Of a stretch of 64,000 nucleotides of DNA, positions 52,065-62,417 are shown piece after piece. The notes under the pieces are model-generated. The model ran no database searches and had not been told where the DNA came from. It saw nothing but the letters and a program-made list of their open reading frames with translations. The stretch covers positions 62,001-126,000 of the forward strand of contig JAHEYP010000002.1 in NCBI GenBank assembly GCA_023251535.1, in the 5' to 3' direction. Positions within the stretch are counted from its first letter, which is position 1; each line of letters begins with the position of its first letter. The DNA comes from Bacteroidota bacterium (lineage in GTDB: Bacteria; Bacteroidota; Bacteroidia; AKYH767-A; OLB10). The position numbers were made by a program, and so were the translations under genes.

Positions 52065-52250
52065 CGGGAATAAGAAACCCGCATTCCATTCTGGTCGCAG
52101 ATTAAAATCAACATTACAACCATTAGGAGGCATTTCGCGCTGCAGAGGGCAGGTTCTCTTCGTGAGAATAGCGCAAAACAGCGGGGTGTACTCCGACCCT
52201 GTCTATAGGGTTTTAATTCTCACAGAGTGGATGCGGGTTCTTTATATTAA
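52065..52250 (+). ncRNA. ssrS: 6S RNA (Flavobacteria-type)
   Basis: The region between zapA and rny has no ORF but a strong closing stem: 52072-52088 pairs with 52228-52242 (CCCGCAT with ATGCGGG at its centre). Between them is a long imperfect hairpin, including TTCTC-TTCG-TGAGAA. A 170-190-nt rod with a large internal bubble is the 6S shape, which mimics an open promoter and binds RNA polymerase. Position next to zapA supports it. The ends are approximate; a hairpin at 52260-52277 (CGAACC/GGTTCG) may end the transcript. Confidence 0.75.
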
Positions 52251-52317
52251 GCACAAACGCGAACCGTAACTGGTTCGTTTATCAATATATAACAACAATA
52301 ACTAGTTTTAATTAATT

Positions 52318-53877
52318 ATGGATATCACGATTATTATAGCGGGGCTGATAGGATTAGCGATAGGCGCTGTACTTGCATACCTTCTCACACGAAAAAATAC
52401 TGAAACAACAGTAGCTGCAGCTGAAGAAAAAGCACAAGCAATTATAAAAGAAGCACAAGCGAAAGGTGAACTCTTTTTGAAAGACAAAACGATGGAAGCC
52501 AAAGAGCGCTTCTTTCAAATGAAAACGGAGCATGAGAAGCATATCACTGAAAAAGACAAGCATATTCAAGCAGCCGAAAACCGAGTAAAACAAAAAGAAA
52601 CTACATTAAATCAACAATTAGAAGCATCGAAGCGCAAGCAAGCTGAAGTTGAAACAATACAAGCTAACTTAACCTCTCAATTAGAAGTTGTAGATCGTCG
52701 CAAAGAAGATCTTGAAAAAGCGCATCAGAAGCAAGTTCATGCTTTAGAAAAAATTGCAGGTTTATCGGCCGACGAAGCTAAAGCACAATTAGTAGAAGCA
52801 TTAAAAGCGGAAGCTAAAACGGAAGCGATGTCGTTTATCAAGGATTCAATCGACGAAGCTAAATTAACAGCTAACAAAGAAGCTAAACGTATCGTAATTC
52901 AAACGATTCAACGTGTGGCTACAGAGCATGCAATTGAAAATGCAGTTACTGTATTCCATATCGATAATGACGAAGTAAAAGGTCGTGTAATTGGACGTGA
53001 AGGAAGAAATATCAGAGCGTTAGAAGCAGCAACAGGAATTGAAATAATCGTTGATGATACTCCGGAAGCAATCATCCTTTCAGGATTCGATCCAGTAAGA
53101 AGAGAATTAGCTCGTTTAGCTTTACACCAATTGGTGAGCGACGGACGTATTCACCCAGCACGTATTGAAGAAGTGGTTGCGAAAGTACGTCGCCAACTCG
53201 ACGAAGAAATTATCGAAACAGGAAAAAGAACAGCTATCGATTTAGGAATTCACGGACTTGCTCCTGAATTAATCAGAATGGTTGGTCGTATGAAATACCG
53301 TTCATCTTACGGACAAAACTTACTCCAACACTCGAGAGAAGTTGCCAACCTATGTGCGTTAATGGCTGCTGAATTAGGCTTAAATGTGAAGTTAGCGAAA
53401 CGTGCAGGATTACTACACGATATTGGGAAAGTAGCCGAAGAAGATACAGAACTTCCACACGCAATTGCCGGAATGAAAATGGCAGAACGTGCGAAAGAAA
53501 ATCCTGAAGTAATCAATGCCATCGGAGCTCACCACGACGAGATCGAAATGACAAGTATGATCTCTCCTATTATTCAGGTTTGTGATGCTATCAGCGGAGC
53601 ACGTCCTGGAGCACGTCGCGAGATTGTAGAACAATACATGAAGCGTCTGAAAGAAATGGAAGGATTAGCACAATCGTACAAAGGAGTTGAGAAAGCATTC
53701 GCTATTCAAGCGGGACGTGAACTACGTGTAATTGTAGAAAGCGAGAAACTCGATGATAAAGCAACAGAACAATTATCGTTCGATATCGCAAACCGTATTC
53801 AAACTGAAATGACTTACCCTGGACAAGTAAAAGTTACGGTAATCAGAGAGACGCGTGCGGTAAATTATGCGAAGTAA
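52318..53877 (+). CDS. rny: Ribonuclease Y
   Basis: RNase Y is a membrane-anchored endoribonuclease that starts mRNA decay. The 519-residue protein has one N-terminal membrane helix ([20 protein letters not shown]) and a long coiled coil (about 25-190). A KH domain ([16 protein letters not shown]) and an HD domain with the metal motif GLLHDIGKV follow. Length and order are normal. A terminator follows at 53910. Confidence 0.96.
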   Translation: MDITIIIAGLIGLAIGAVLAYLLTRKNTETTVAAAEEKAQAIIKEAQAKGELFLKDKTMEAKERFFQMKTEHEKHITEKDKHIQAAENRVKQKETTLNQQLEASKRKQAEVETIQANLTSQLEVVDRRKEDLEKAHQKQVHALEKIAGLSADEAKAQLVEALKAEAKTEAMSFIKDSIDEAKLTANKEAKRIVIQTIQRVATEHAIENAVTVFHIDNDEVKGRVIGREGRNIRALEAATGIEIIVDDTPEAIILSGFDPVRRELARLALHQLVSDGRIHPARIEEVVAKVRRQLDEEIIETGKRTAIDLGIHGLAPELIRMVGRMKYRSSYGQNLLQHSREVANLCALMAAELGLNVKLAKRAGLLHDIGKVAEEDTELPHAIAGMKMAERAKENPEVINAIGAHHDEIEMTSMISPIIQVCDAISGARPGARREIVEQYMKRLKEMEGLAQSYKGVEKAFAIQAGRELRVIVESEKLDDKATEQLSFDIANRIQTEMTYPGQVKVTVIRETRAVNYAK

Positions 53878-53909
53878 TTAATCTACATTAACTATTGGAA
53901 TAAAATCAA

Positions 53910-53944
53910 GAAAGCGAGAAACGATAAAAAGGTTCTCGCTTTTT
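53910..53944 (+). terminator. Intrinsic terminator of rny
   Basis: AAAGCGAGAA (53911-53920) pairs with TTCTCGCTTT (53933-53942), followed by T residues. It marks the border between the core block and the polysaccharide operon. Confidence 0.9.
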
Positions 53945-53959
53945 CACATTAAAGCAACA

Positions 53960-55207
53960 ATGAATTTTAAAAAACTTGGTGAGTCGGTTTTTCTACGAAA
54001 CGTAGTCAAGCTCGTGAGTGCTACCGGCATCGCACAAGTGATTCAATTGTTAGCGACTCCAGTTTTAACTAGGATCTATTCACCAGATGAATTTGCTTCA
54101 TATCAGCTTTTCTACTCAATAGCCTCAGTAATTTCGGTTATAGCTACATTTCGCTATGAATTGGCAATTGTAATTCCAAAGGAAGAAATTGATGCCAAAT
54201 CAATAGTAACAGGCAGTTTGTTAATTAATACTGGATTGAGCGTTTTGACGTTACTCATTCTATCATTTGTCGATATAGCTAGAGAAAGTGACTTGCCAAA
54301 TTATTTCTATTTACTGCCTTTGTATGTTTTCTCTGCAGGTATTTTCCAATCATTTAATTATTGGTCAATAAGAAAAGGCACCTATAACTTAAACTTTGGA
54401 GGTCGCATTGGATCTTCATTTGTACAAGGTGTTGGTGGAATTATTATTGGACAAGCAGGCATTACTTCTATCGGACTAATAATTGCAGTTGTAGGAGGTC
54501 AAATAACAGCAGCGTTTATATTAGCTAAAGATTTTCTGAAAGCTCCTTTTAAGTTTATTCATGGCGTTAGTAAGGCCTCTATCAGAAAGCAATTTAGCGA
54601 ACAGCGTAAGTTTCCTCAATTTAATGCTCCTCATGCGCTCATTGATACATTACAAGATCATGGGATTATTTTCATGTTGAGTATCTATTTCGAAAACTCC
54701 TTAATTGCCTTTTACGGACAAGCTTTCCGATTATTGAAAGCTCCAGTTGGATTTATAGGCGCTGCATTGCATCAAGTATTCTATCCCGATTTTGCCAGAA
54801 GGTATCAAGAGGGTGAAAACCTTCGTCCAACTGTAGCTGCTTTTTATAAAAGATTAACCATCATCGGTGGACCATTTTTTTTACTCTTAGCATTTGTAGC
54901 TATTCCACTATTTAAATGGTATTTGGGAGCTAAATGGGAACAAGTAGGAATTATTGTTCAGATATTATTGCCTTGGTTGTTTTTAAACTTCGTAGCCTCT
55001 CCCCTTTCCAGCTTGCCATTAGTAGCATCACGTCAAGGAACGGCCATGATGCTATCGACAATCGAAATATTTTGTCGCATAGCAGCAATTGCAATTGGAG
55101 GTTGGATGTCGAGTTCAACTGTGGCGATAAGCCTAATTAGTATCTTTGGTAGCGTGTTTACAATTATCAATTTAATCTGGTATTACCGACTGTCAAAACC
55201 CGAATGA
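53960..55207 (+). CDS. Polysaccharide flippase (Wzx-like)
   Basis: A 415-residue membrane protein of the MATE/oligosaccharide-flippase superfamily with about 12 helices. The opening GIAQVIQLLATPVLTRIYSP is the family signature. It would move lipid-linked sugar units across the inner membrane. It is the first gene of the polysaccharide operon, with no convincing promoter after the rny terminator, and overlaps the next gene by 4 bases. Confidence 0.88.
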   Translation: MNFKKLGESVFLRNVVKLVSATGIAQVIQLLATPVLTRIYSPDEFASYQLFYSIASVISVIATFRYELAIVIPKEEIDAKSIVTGSLLINTGLSVLTLLILSFVDIARESDLPNYFYLLPLYVFSAGIFQSFNYWSIRKGTYNLNFGGRIGSSFVQGVGGIIIGQAGITSIGLIIAVVGGQITAAFILAKDFLKAPFKFIHGVSKASIRKQFSEQRKFPQFNAPHALIDTLQDHGIIFMLSIYFENSLIAFYGQAFRLLKAPVGFIGAALHQVFYPDFARRYQEGENLRPTVAAFYKRLTIIGGPFFLLLAFVAIPLFKWYLGAKWEQVGIIVQILLPWLFLNFVASPLSSLPLVASRQGTAMMLSTIEIFCRIAAIAIGGWMSSSTVAISLISIFGSVFTIINLIWYYRLSKPE

Positions 55208-55884
55208 AAAAGGCAATCGCAATTATTAAAGAAATCGTTAAACTTCCTCGTGTTTCGATAAAACTATCGACGAATCACGAAGAAGGCAAACGTATTTTTG
55301 AAAGTTTTACCAAGCGCCATCCGCGAATGCCAATTTTTGCAAACAAGGCTATAGGTGTGGCTTTAATAGATATTTCAAAATTTACCGCAAAGGCAGAGTA
55401 TATTGCTTCCGTTAACGGTAAAAACTCGGCAGCCTATTTTTCTAGAAAAGCTGAGAAAAGTGGTTATTCAGTTGAATCAATTGATCCAAATCAGCATCAA
55501 AAGGAAATACTGGAGATACATTTTTCAAATCCAGACCGTCAAGGAAAATCATTGCCAGATAATTATAAAACAGAAATACAATATCCGTTAAACGATTATA
55601 ACCGATATTATGCTGCGAAAGTTGATGGTAAAATTGTTGGGTATATATGGACCATTCAGAGTGGAGAATTAGTTGTACTAAATAGGATTATGGGACATCA
55701 AGAGTTTATGAAAGATGGACTTATGTATCTATTAGCAACAGAAGTAATAGGAAGTATCATTCATCAGAAAAGCCTCGTGAAATATGTGATGTATGATACT
55801 TTCTTTGGTGCTTCTGATGGATTAAAAATGTATAAAAAGAGATTAGGATTTAATCCTTATAAAGTAAACTGGACAAAACAGTAA
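55204..55884 (+). CDS. GNAT-like acyltransferase of the polysaccharide operon
   Basis: A 226-residue cytoplasmic protein. The second half (YYAAKVDGKIVGYIWTIQSG, then FMKDGLMYLLATEVIGS) has the strand-helix order of GNAT or FemAB-type acyltransferases, but no acetyl-CoA loop of the standard form is obvious. It may acylate a sugar residue. It overlaps its neighbours at both ends by 4 and 1 bases, which ties it to the operon. The family call is tentative. Confidence 0.6.
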   Translation: MKKAIAIIKEIVKLPRVSIKLSTNHEEGKRIFESFTKRHPRMPIFANKAIGVALIDISKFTAKAEYIASVNGKNSAAYFSRKAEKSGYSVESIDPNQHQKEILEIHFSNPDRQGKSLPDNYKTEIQYPLNDYNRYYAAKVDGKIVGYIWTIQSGELVVLNRIMGHQEFMKDGLMYLLATEVIGSIIHQKSLVKYVMYDTFFGASDGLKMYKKRLGFNPYKVNWTKQ

Positions 55885-56696
55885 TGATAAAGTCTATTTA
55901 TAACCGTTTCTATTCTGATTTTTTACTACCCGACAGGTTAGTAGAGATGCAGCGAATTATTGTTGCAGCGAAAGAAAACGGATATAAACATTTAACTCTT
56001 CCCGAGTACTTTGACCGAATTACAAGTACTTCAAAAGTAGAGACATCGAACATTTTTATTCACCGTCATGATATCGACACCGATGTTAAAACCGCTAGAT
56101 TATTTTATAAGTTAGAGATACAAGAAGGAATTAAAACGAGCTACTATTTTCGTCAAACTACAATTGACATCACGCTCATGAAAGAGTTGCATTATGATGG
56201 TTTTGAAGTTGGATATCATTTTGAAGAAATAGCTCAATTCTGTAAGGATAAAAAGAATTATTCATCTGTATTTGTAAGAGAGAATATGAATGAAATTCAG
56301 GATATTTTCTTGAGAAATTTAAAACAATTAGAAAAAGATTTAGGGTTTAAGATTCAAACAGTAGCCTCGCATGGTGACTTTGTAAATCGTTTATTGAAAA
56401 TCCCTAATCATGAGTTAATTACCGACGAAATATTAAAAACCGCTGGGTTAAGATTTGAATGTTATGACAAGCGATTAACAGAAAGCTATTCAATTTTATG
56501 TTCCGACAATGCCTATCCTCAGTTTTATAGAGGGATGTCGCCGGTTGATGCAATAAATTCCGATAAAAATATAATTCACTTTTTATCACATCCTCGTCAT
56601 TGGAGAAGTGCTCCACTTGAAAACTTGAATGATAATATTCAACGATTGGTTGAAGGGCTATCAGTTAAAATCAATAAAACGAAATTGAATGGATAA
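55884..56696 (+). CDS. Polysaccharide-deacetylase-like protein
   Basis: A 270-residue protein with features of the NodB/WbmS-like deacetylase fold. HRHDIDTD (about 53-60) holds the metal-binding acid pair, GYHFEEIAQF carries a further His, and VASHGDF lies where the catalytic His or Asp loop is expected. The motif set is divergent from ordinary polysaccharide deacetylases. It would act on a sugar intermediate in the cytoplasm, since there is no signal peptide. It overlaps the glycosyltransferase gene by 8 bases. Confidence 0.65.
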   Translation: MIKSIYNRFYSDFLLPDRLVEMQRIIVAAKENGYKHLTLPEYFDRITSTSKVETSNIFIHRHDIDTDVKTARLFYKLEIQEGIKTSYYFRQTTIDITLMKELHYDGFEVGYHFEEIAQFCKDKKNYSSVFVRENMNEIQDIFLRNLKQLEKDLGFKIQTVASHGDFVNRLLKIPNHELITDEILKTAGLRFECYDKRLTESYSILCSDNAYPQFYRGMSPVDAINSDKNIIHFLSHPRHWRSAPLENLNDNIQRLVEGLSVKINKTKLNG

Positions 56697-57744
56697 TCAA
56701 CTCTCCAATAAAAAATTGTTGATTGTTGGGTCGGCAAGCATACACTTGAAAAGCTATCATTCGCTTATAAAAGATGTATTTAAGGAAGTTGTTACTATTA
56801 CCGATCAGCCCTACTCTATTGATGGAGTTGTTAACTATACTTCATCTTTATCCTTTAAACCATTTTATTTAATTCCGAATCGAATTAAAAACCTTCGAAA
56901 GTTAATTCAAGAAATTCAACCTGATATTATCCATATTCATCAAGCCAACACTTGTTCTTATTATACGATTAAAGCGGCTGAAGGAAAATTCCCTTTAATT
57001 GTTACAGCTTGGGGAAGTGATGTGCTATATACGCCCGAAAGAGGATTTATTTATAAATACATTCTGAAAGAAGTCTTAAACGGTACAAAATACTTTACTG
57101 CTAGTTGTCACTATATGGGTGATTTAATGCGTAAATATCATGGAAAATCGATGGAAATAACAATTGCCAATTTTGGTATTGAATTCGATTTCCCTGTTCT
57201 TACTAAAGAAAAAATTGTTTATTCTAATCGCTATTTAAATCCGCATTATCGCATTGATAAGATAATTGAACAATTTGAAAAGTTTGTTTCTAAACCTGAA
57301 TACAATGATTGGAAACTGGTTATTGCTGCCAATGGAAGTTTAGAAGAGAATTTGAAATTGCAAGTGAGCAATTTAGGTATTAGTAATAGTGTTCAATTCA
57401 TTGGTTGGGTCGACTCTAAAACAAATAAAGAATGGTATTCGCGGTCGATGCTCTACTGCGCACTACCTATTACTGATTCTACCTCCTTGAGTTTATATGA
57501 GGCGATGGCGGCAGGAAGCATTCCTATAGTGAGTGATTTGCCAGCAAATCGCGAAGTAATTAGCAGTAATGATAATGGAATACTTGTGAATGAGCGGTCA
57601 AAAGATGTATTTGAACAAGCACTCAAAATCTATTCACCTGAAGTAGTTGAAAAGAATAAAAGTCTGTCGAAAGAACTAGCTGGAAAAGAAGAAAATAAAA
57701 AGCGATTTTTGCAACTGTATTTAAAGTCCATAAATGGGAATTAA
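56689..57744 (+). CDS. Glycosyltransferase family 4 protein
   Basis: A 351-residue GT-B enzyme. The N-terminal domain has DIIHIHQANTCSYYTIKA and the loop TAWGSDVLY. The donor-binding C-terminal domain includes VQFIGWVD and the sugar-nucleotide motif SLSLYEAMAAGSIPIVSD, with the acidic residue of the EX7E pattern. It adds one sugar from a nucleotide donor to the growing unit; the sugar is not known. It overlaps the next gene by 11 bases. Confidence 0.9.
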   Translation: MDNQLSNKKLLIVGSASIHLKSYHSLIKDVFKEVVTITDQPYSIDGVVNYTSSLSFKPFYLIPNRIKNLRKLIQEIQPDIIHIHQANTCSYYTIKAAEGKFPLIVTAWGSDVLYTPERGFIYKYILKEVLNGTKYFTASCHYMGDLMRKYHGKSMEITIANFGIEFDFPVLTKEKIVYSNRYLNPHYRIDKIIEQFEKFVSKPEYNDWKLVIAANGSLEENLKLQVSNLGISNSVQFIGWVDSKTNKEWYSRSMLYCALPITDSTSLSLYEAMAAGSIPIVSDLPANREVISSNDNGILVNERSKDVFEQALKIYSPEVVEKNKSLSKELAGKEENKKRFLQLYLKSINGN

Positions 57745-58861
57745 AGTTTGTCATATTACTAGTGTTCACCAGCCAGGCGATGCGCGCATTTTTGTAAAAG
57801 AATGTCAATCGTTGGCTAAATACGGCTATGATGTATACTTTGTTTATGCTGCCTCCGAATCTGTTACCGAAGTAGTTGATGGCGTGACAAAAATTGCAGT
57901 AAGAAGAGCAGGCAATGGTCGATTTAACCGATTTGTTAAGGATACCAAGAATGTAGTAGAAGCTGCTAAAAATACGGGAGCAAGAGTATTTCATTTTCAT
58001 GATCCCGAATTAATTCCTCACGCGGTTAAATTACATAAGCAAGGTAATATCGTGTTTTACGATGCACACGAAGATTTACCCTTACAGATATTATCTAAGC
58101 ATTATATCCCTTCGATCATACGTCGTCCGATTGCTTATATGACTTCATTATTGGAAAGATGGATGGCACGAAATTGTTCAGCAATTGTTGCTGCCACCCC
58201 TTCTATTCATAACAAATTCCAGTCGATTGGCGCAAATTGCATTACAGTACATAATTTTCCGCGAGTAGATGAGTTATTAATCGATATTACATCAAAACCC
58301 AAACATGATTTTGCCGCTTGTTATGTTGGTGGTATTATGGCTACCAGAGGTATTTACCAAATAACCGATGCAATGGCTGAATTAGATTGTGATTTGCATC
58401 TATGCGGTTCTTTTTCGCCTTCATCATTGAGAAACGAAGTAGTTGGAAAACCAGGTTGGAAGAAAATTATCGAACATGGCTTTTTGAATCGAAAACAAGT
58501 TGCTGATGTTTATCGAAAATGCGATGTTGGGATTGTTACCTTGCTCCCTTCTCCCAATTATATCGATGCTTATCCAGTTAAAATGTTTGAATATATGGCA
58601 GCGGGATTGGCTGTTATAGCCTCCAATTTCCCTCTTTACAAATCCATTGTAGAAGAAAATAAATGCGGAATTTGTGTTGATCCCACTGATCCTGTTGCAA
58701 TAAAAAATGCAATTCGTTTTTTATCAGATAATCCGGATCTATGCTTGGAATATGGTATTAACGGACAAAAAATGGTAATGTCAAAGTATAATTGGAACGC
58801 TGAAGCCGAACAACTATACCACTTATATAAATCAGAAATTTCAAAAGCTAAAATCGAATAA
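57734..58861 (+). CDS. Glycosyltransferase family 4 protein
   Basis: A 375-residue GT-B enzyme with the N-terminal HFHDPELIPHAVKL and YDAHEDLP motifs. The C-terminal domain has the family 4 donor site DAYPVKMFEYMAAGLAVIAS. The EYMAAG motif marks the EX7E region. It is the second glycosyltransferase of the operon. One base separates it from the 2-epimerase gene. Confidence 0.9.
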   Translation: MGIKVCHITSVHQPGDARIFVKECQSLAKYGYDVYFVYAASESVTEVVDGVTKIAVRRAGNGRFNRFVKDTKNVVEAAKNTGARVFHFHDPELIPHAVKLHKQGNIVFYDAHEDLPLQILSKHYIPSIIRRPIAYMTSLLERWMARNCSAIVAATPSIHNKFQSIGANCITVHNFPRVDELLIDITSKPKHDFAACYVGGIMATRGIYQITDAMAELDCDLHLCGSFSPSSLRNEVVGKPGWKKIIEHGFLNRKQVADVYRKCDVGIVTLLPSPNYIDAYPVKMFEYMAAGLAVIASNFPLYKSIVEENKCGICVDPTDPVAIKNAIRFLSDNPDLCLEYGINGQKMVMSKYNWNAEAEQLYHLYKSEISKAKIE

Positions 58862-58862
58862 A

Positions 58863-59927
58863 TTGAAAATAATCACCATCGTTGGCGCTCGTCCCCAGTT
58901 TGTGAAAGCAGCTGTGGTGAGTCGCGCCTTATCGAAAGTTAGCGATATTGAGGAGTTAATTGTTCATACCGGACAACATCATGATGCGAATATGTCGGAT
59001 GTTTTTTTCGATGAAATGGAAATCCCTAAGCCAACTTTTAATTTGGGAATTCATGGATTAGGACATGGTGCTATGACGGGACAAATGCTTGAAGGATTAG
59101 AGGCGATTTACAGAGACCAAAAACCTGATCGAGTACTTGTTTATGGCGATACTAATTCAACGCTTGCAGGAGCGCTGGCTGCCGCTAAAATGCATATTCC
59201 TGTTGCGCATGTGGAAGCTGGATTGCGTTCCTTTAATATGAAGATGCCCGAAGAAATTAATCGTATTCTAACCGATCGCATTTCTGATTTGCTCTTCTGC
59301 CCTACTCAAACAGCTATCGATAATTTATCGAAAGAAGGTTATCCGTTTGCTGAAAATAAAGTGATTTTGTCGGGAGATGTGATGCAAGATGCCGCAATGT
59401 ATTATGCTCAAACTTCAGCTGCAAAGTCAACTATTATTGAAAAATTAAAACTCCGCGATTTTGTTCTATGTACTTTGCATCGCGCAGAAAATACTGATGA
59501 CCTATCAAGATTAAAATCAATCATCGATTCATTATCTGAAATACATAATGCAATTCCCGTAGTATTGCCATTGCATCCTAGAACACAGAAAATTGTAAAG
59601 GAAGCAGGATTTCATCTCCCTTTTACTGTTATCGATCCTGTTGGCTATTTCGATATGATAGAAATGTTAAAGCATTGTTCATTGGTGATGACCGATAGCG
59701 GCGGATTACAGAAGGAAGCTTTCTTCTTCTCTAAACATTGTATTACGCTTCGTGATGAAACCGAGTGGGTTGAATTAGTGCAAGGCGGATTTAATAAATT
59801 AGCAGGAGCCGACTTCTCGAAAATCCTTTTATCGTTTGATGAAATGCGCAATAAAAAATCGGACTTCTCCGTAAACTTGTATGGCGGTGGAAAATCTTCC
59901 GAGAAAATCGTTAATGAATTACACTGA
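58863..59927 (+). CDS. wecB: UDP-N-acetylglucosamine 2-epimerase (non-hydrolysing)
   Basis: WecB interconverts UDP-GlcNAc and UDP-ManNAc and supplies ManNAc-type sugars for surface glycans. The 354-residue frame begins with TTG. Motifs are VGARPQFVKAAVVSRAL, YGDTNSTLAGALAA, HVEAGLRSFNMKMPEEINR and TDSGGLQKEA, all standard for the non-hydrolysing enzyme. It places a ManNAc derivative in the glycan made here. It lies 2 bp before the next glycosyltransferase. Confidence 0.93.
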   Translation: MKIITIVGARPQFVKAAVVSRALSKVSDIEELIVHTGQHHDANMSDVFFDEMEIPKPTFNLGIHGLGHGAMTGQMLEGLEAIYRDQKPDRVLVYGDTNSTLAGALAAAKMHIPVAHVEAGLRSFNMKMPEEINRILTDRISDLLFCPTQTAIDNLSKEGYPFAENKVILSGDVMQDAAMYYAQTSAAKSTIIEKLKLRDFVLCTLHRAENTDDLSRLKSIIDSLSEIHNAIPVVLPLHPRTQKIVKEAGFHLPFTVIDPVGYFDMIEMLKHCSLVMTDSGGLQKEAFFFSKHCITLRDETEWVELVQGGFNKLAGADFSKILLSFDEMRNKKSDFSVNLYGGGKSSEKIVNELH

Positions 59928-59929
59928 TC

Positions 59930-61162
59930 GTGAGAATACTAATCCTTTCACAATATTATCCTCCTGAAACTGGAGCACCGCAAAATCGCCTTAGCGGATT
60001 AGCCAGAGAGCTAAAAGCCTTAGGACATGATGTTGTGGTTTTGTGCGCCATGCCCAATTATCCGGCAATGGAGATTCATAAGGATTATAAAGGAAAGTGG
60101 TTTTTGAAAGATCAGTTTGAAGGTATTGATGTATTTCGCTCGTGGATTTATGTGAGTAAAAACAGATCGATCATCTCTCGATTATTAAATTACTTCTCAT
60201 TTACTTTTTCTTCTGTATTTGCATCTGCAAAAATTCCAGGAAAGTTTGATGTATTAATGTGTGAATCACCTCCTCTATTTTTAGGAATCAGTGGTTGGTG
60301 GATCAGCAAAAGAAAGAATGCAAAGTTTGTATTTAATGTTAGTGATTTATGGCCAGAGTCGGCTGAGAAATTAGGTGTAATCACCAATAAGTTCTTTTTG
60401 AATCTCGCAACAAAGTTGGAGGAATGGCTTTATCGTTCCTCTTATTTGGTTACCGGCCAAACGCAAGGAATAGTAAAAGATATTCATTCACGTTTTCCGA
60501 ATAAGACTGTTCATTGGTTGCCTAATGGAGTCGATAAATCAATCTTCAATACAAAGTTTAATCCGGGAAAAAGGAAAGAAATGGGATTTGCTGATGATGA
60601 TTTTCTCTTACTCTATGCCGGAATTATCGGAATTGCTCAAGGTTTAGATGTAATCTTAGATGCCGCTAAGCTGATTCCAGCTTCAAGCAAAGTGAAGTTT
60701 TTATTATTGGGCGATGGTCCTGAAAAAGAACGCTTGATTGCTAGAGTGAAAACAGAAAATATTCAACGAGTACATTTTCTCGATTTAGTAACTCGTCCAG
60801 AGGTTCCCTCAATAGTATCATCCGTTGATGCTGCCGTAATTCCTTTAAAGAAAATGGACTTGTTTTTAGGTGCTATTCCTTCAAAAATATTCGAAAATTT
60901 AGCTCTTGAAAAACCGTTATTATTAGCTGTAGATGGTGAAGCGCGTGAACTATTTATCAGTCAAGGGAAATGCGGATTGTTTACAGAACCTGAAAATGCC
61001 GAAGCATTAGCCGAAGCAGCTGTGTACATGGAACAACATCCAGATGAATGTAAAGCTATGGGCACTAACGGTAAAGCCTATGCGCAGAAGTACTTCATGC
61101 GTGAAAACATTGCTCGCAATTGGATTGATGCCATGGAAGCAGAAATGCAAAAAAGAAAATAA
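59930..61162 (+). CDS. Glycosyltransferase family 4 protein (WbuB-like)
   Basis: A 410-residue GT-B enzyme starting with GTG. The opening ILSQYYPPETGAPQNRLS is typical of WbuB, which in E. coli O26 adds N-acetyl-L-fucosamine. Other landmarks are NVSDLWPESAEKLG, the loop LGDGPEKERL and the donor site SKIFENLALEKPLLLA. Its sugar is inferred only as an N-acetylated deoxyhexose or a similar residue. It is the third glycosyltransferase in the operon. Confidence 0.9.
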   Translation: MRILILSQYYPPETGAPQNRLSGLARELKALGHDVVVLCAMPNYPAMEIHKDYKGKWFLKDQFEGIDVFRSWIYVSKNRSIISRLLNYFSFTFSSVFASAKIPGKFDVLMCESPPLFLGISGWWISKRKNAKFVFNVSDLWPESAEKLGVITNKFFLNLATKLEEWLYRSSYLVTGQTQGIVKDIHSRFPNKTVHWLPNGVDKSIFNTKFNPGKRKEMGFADDDFLLLYAGIIGIAQGLDVILDAAKLIPASSKVKFLLLGDGPEKERLIARVKTENIQRVHFLDLVTRPEVPSIVSSVDAAVIPLKKMDLFLGAIPSKIFENLALEKPLLLAVDGEARELFISQGKCGLFTEPENAEALAEAAVYMEQHPDECKAMGTNGKAYAQKYFMRENIARNWIDAMEAEMQKRK

Positions 61163-61164
61163 GA

Positions 61165-62394
61165 ATGAAAGAATCACTAAATAGTTCTAAAGTAATCGTT
61201 GCACTTTTAATGCTATCTGCATTGGCTTTGCCTGTTTTGCTGAATGTATCTATTGTTTGCTGGATTGCAATTGCTTTAGTTCGTTTGGTAATTCCTAATG
61301 AGCGCAAAGCGATGATTGCAATATTTAAAGAAAATCGCTTATTGCAGATATTGCCAGCTTTGTATCTGTTGCATGTTATCGGTCTATTATGGACCGACAA
61401 TTTCAAATACGCAGGCCTTGATCTTCAAATTAAGCTTACCTTGTTATTATTGCCTTTTGCTATTGGAACAAGTCAAATTACAAAGTCAGATCGAATTAAT
61501 GTCCTTAAATCTTTTGTTGGAGGATGTATTATTGCATCATTATACCTTCTCGTTAATGCTTTTAATAACTTCTCAACGACCAATAATGTACATGTATTCT
61601 TTTATACTGAATTATGTTCGGTATTAATGCATCCAACTTATTTTTCGATGTACATCAATTTAGCCATTATCGTTCTACTCTATTTAATCATTTCTGCAAA
61701 AGCGGTAAGAACTCAATCGATCTCAGCAATCATTCTCTATTTTCTGATGTTAATGAGTATCCTGTTATCAGCTCGAACAGCACAAGCTTCTATCGTAATT
61801 ACCGCTATACTGTTTGTTTTGATGATGTTTAAATCATTCCAATTGAAATCATCTGGTATAGCCATTTTAGCGACAGTAATATTAATGACCATCCCAACTC
61901 ACCTGCTCCTAACGAAATTAAATAATCGCTATACCCAAGTTGAAAATGCTATTGCAACTCCCGCTCAAGGTGACAAAGTTGAATATAACAGCACTACAGG
62001 TAGAATGGAAATCTGGAAAGAATCTTTCGAAGTATTGAAAGGAAACTGGCTTTTAGGAACCGGCACAGGAGATATTAAAGATGAGTTAGTAAAAACCTAT
62101 AAAAGCCACGACTTCAAATATGGCTATGAAAAGGAGTTGAATACGCACAATGAATATCTGCAGATTTGGTTGTCTATAGGACTTATTGGACTCATACTGA
62201 TATTATTAGTGCATCTGATTCCGGTAATTCAATTTAGAAGTTATCCCGATTTAATCTTCCCCATATTTATGATCATTTGTGGACTAAATGCTTTAACCGA
62301 AGCTACCTTAGAAACACAACGCGGAGTATTGTTTTTCGCATTCTTTTTTAGTTTGATGGCGGTTAATAGCAAAGCATCCGAACGATTATTGTAA
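61165..62394 (+). CDS. O-antigen ligase / polymerase family membrane protein
   Basis: A 409-residue protein with about ten membrane helices and one large periplasmic loop (about residues 265-325), which carries TGRMEIWKESFEVLKGNWL and GTGTGDIKDELV with THNEYLQIWLSIGL. This is the Wzy_C/WaaL pattern. It either polymerises repeat units or joins the glycan to lipid A or another carrier; the sequence cannot tell which. Confidence 0.88.
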   Translation: MKESLNSSKVIVALLMLSALALPVLLNVSIVCWIAIALVRLVIPNERKAMIAIFKENRLLQILPALYLLHVIGLLWTDNFKYAGLDLQIKLTLLLLPFAIGTSQITKSDRINVLKSFVGGCIIASLYLLVNAFNNFSTTNNVHVFFYTELCSVLMHPTYFSMYINLAIIVLLYLIISAKAVRTQSISAIILYFLMLMSILLSARTAQASIVITAILFVLMMFKSFQLKSSGIAILATVILMTIPTHLLLTKLNNRYTQVENAIATPAQGDKVEYNSTTGRMEIWKESFEVLKGNWLLGTGTGDIKDELVKTYKSHDFKYGYEKELNTHNEYLQIWLSIGLIGLILILLVHLIPVIQFRSYPDLIFPIFMIICGLNALTEATLETQRGVLFFAFFFSLMAVNSKASERLL

Positions 62395-62417
62395 TTTTGA
62401 CCTAAACACTATTGAAA

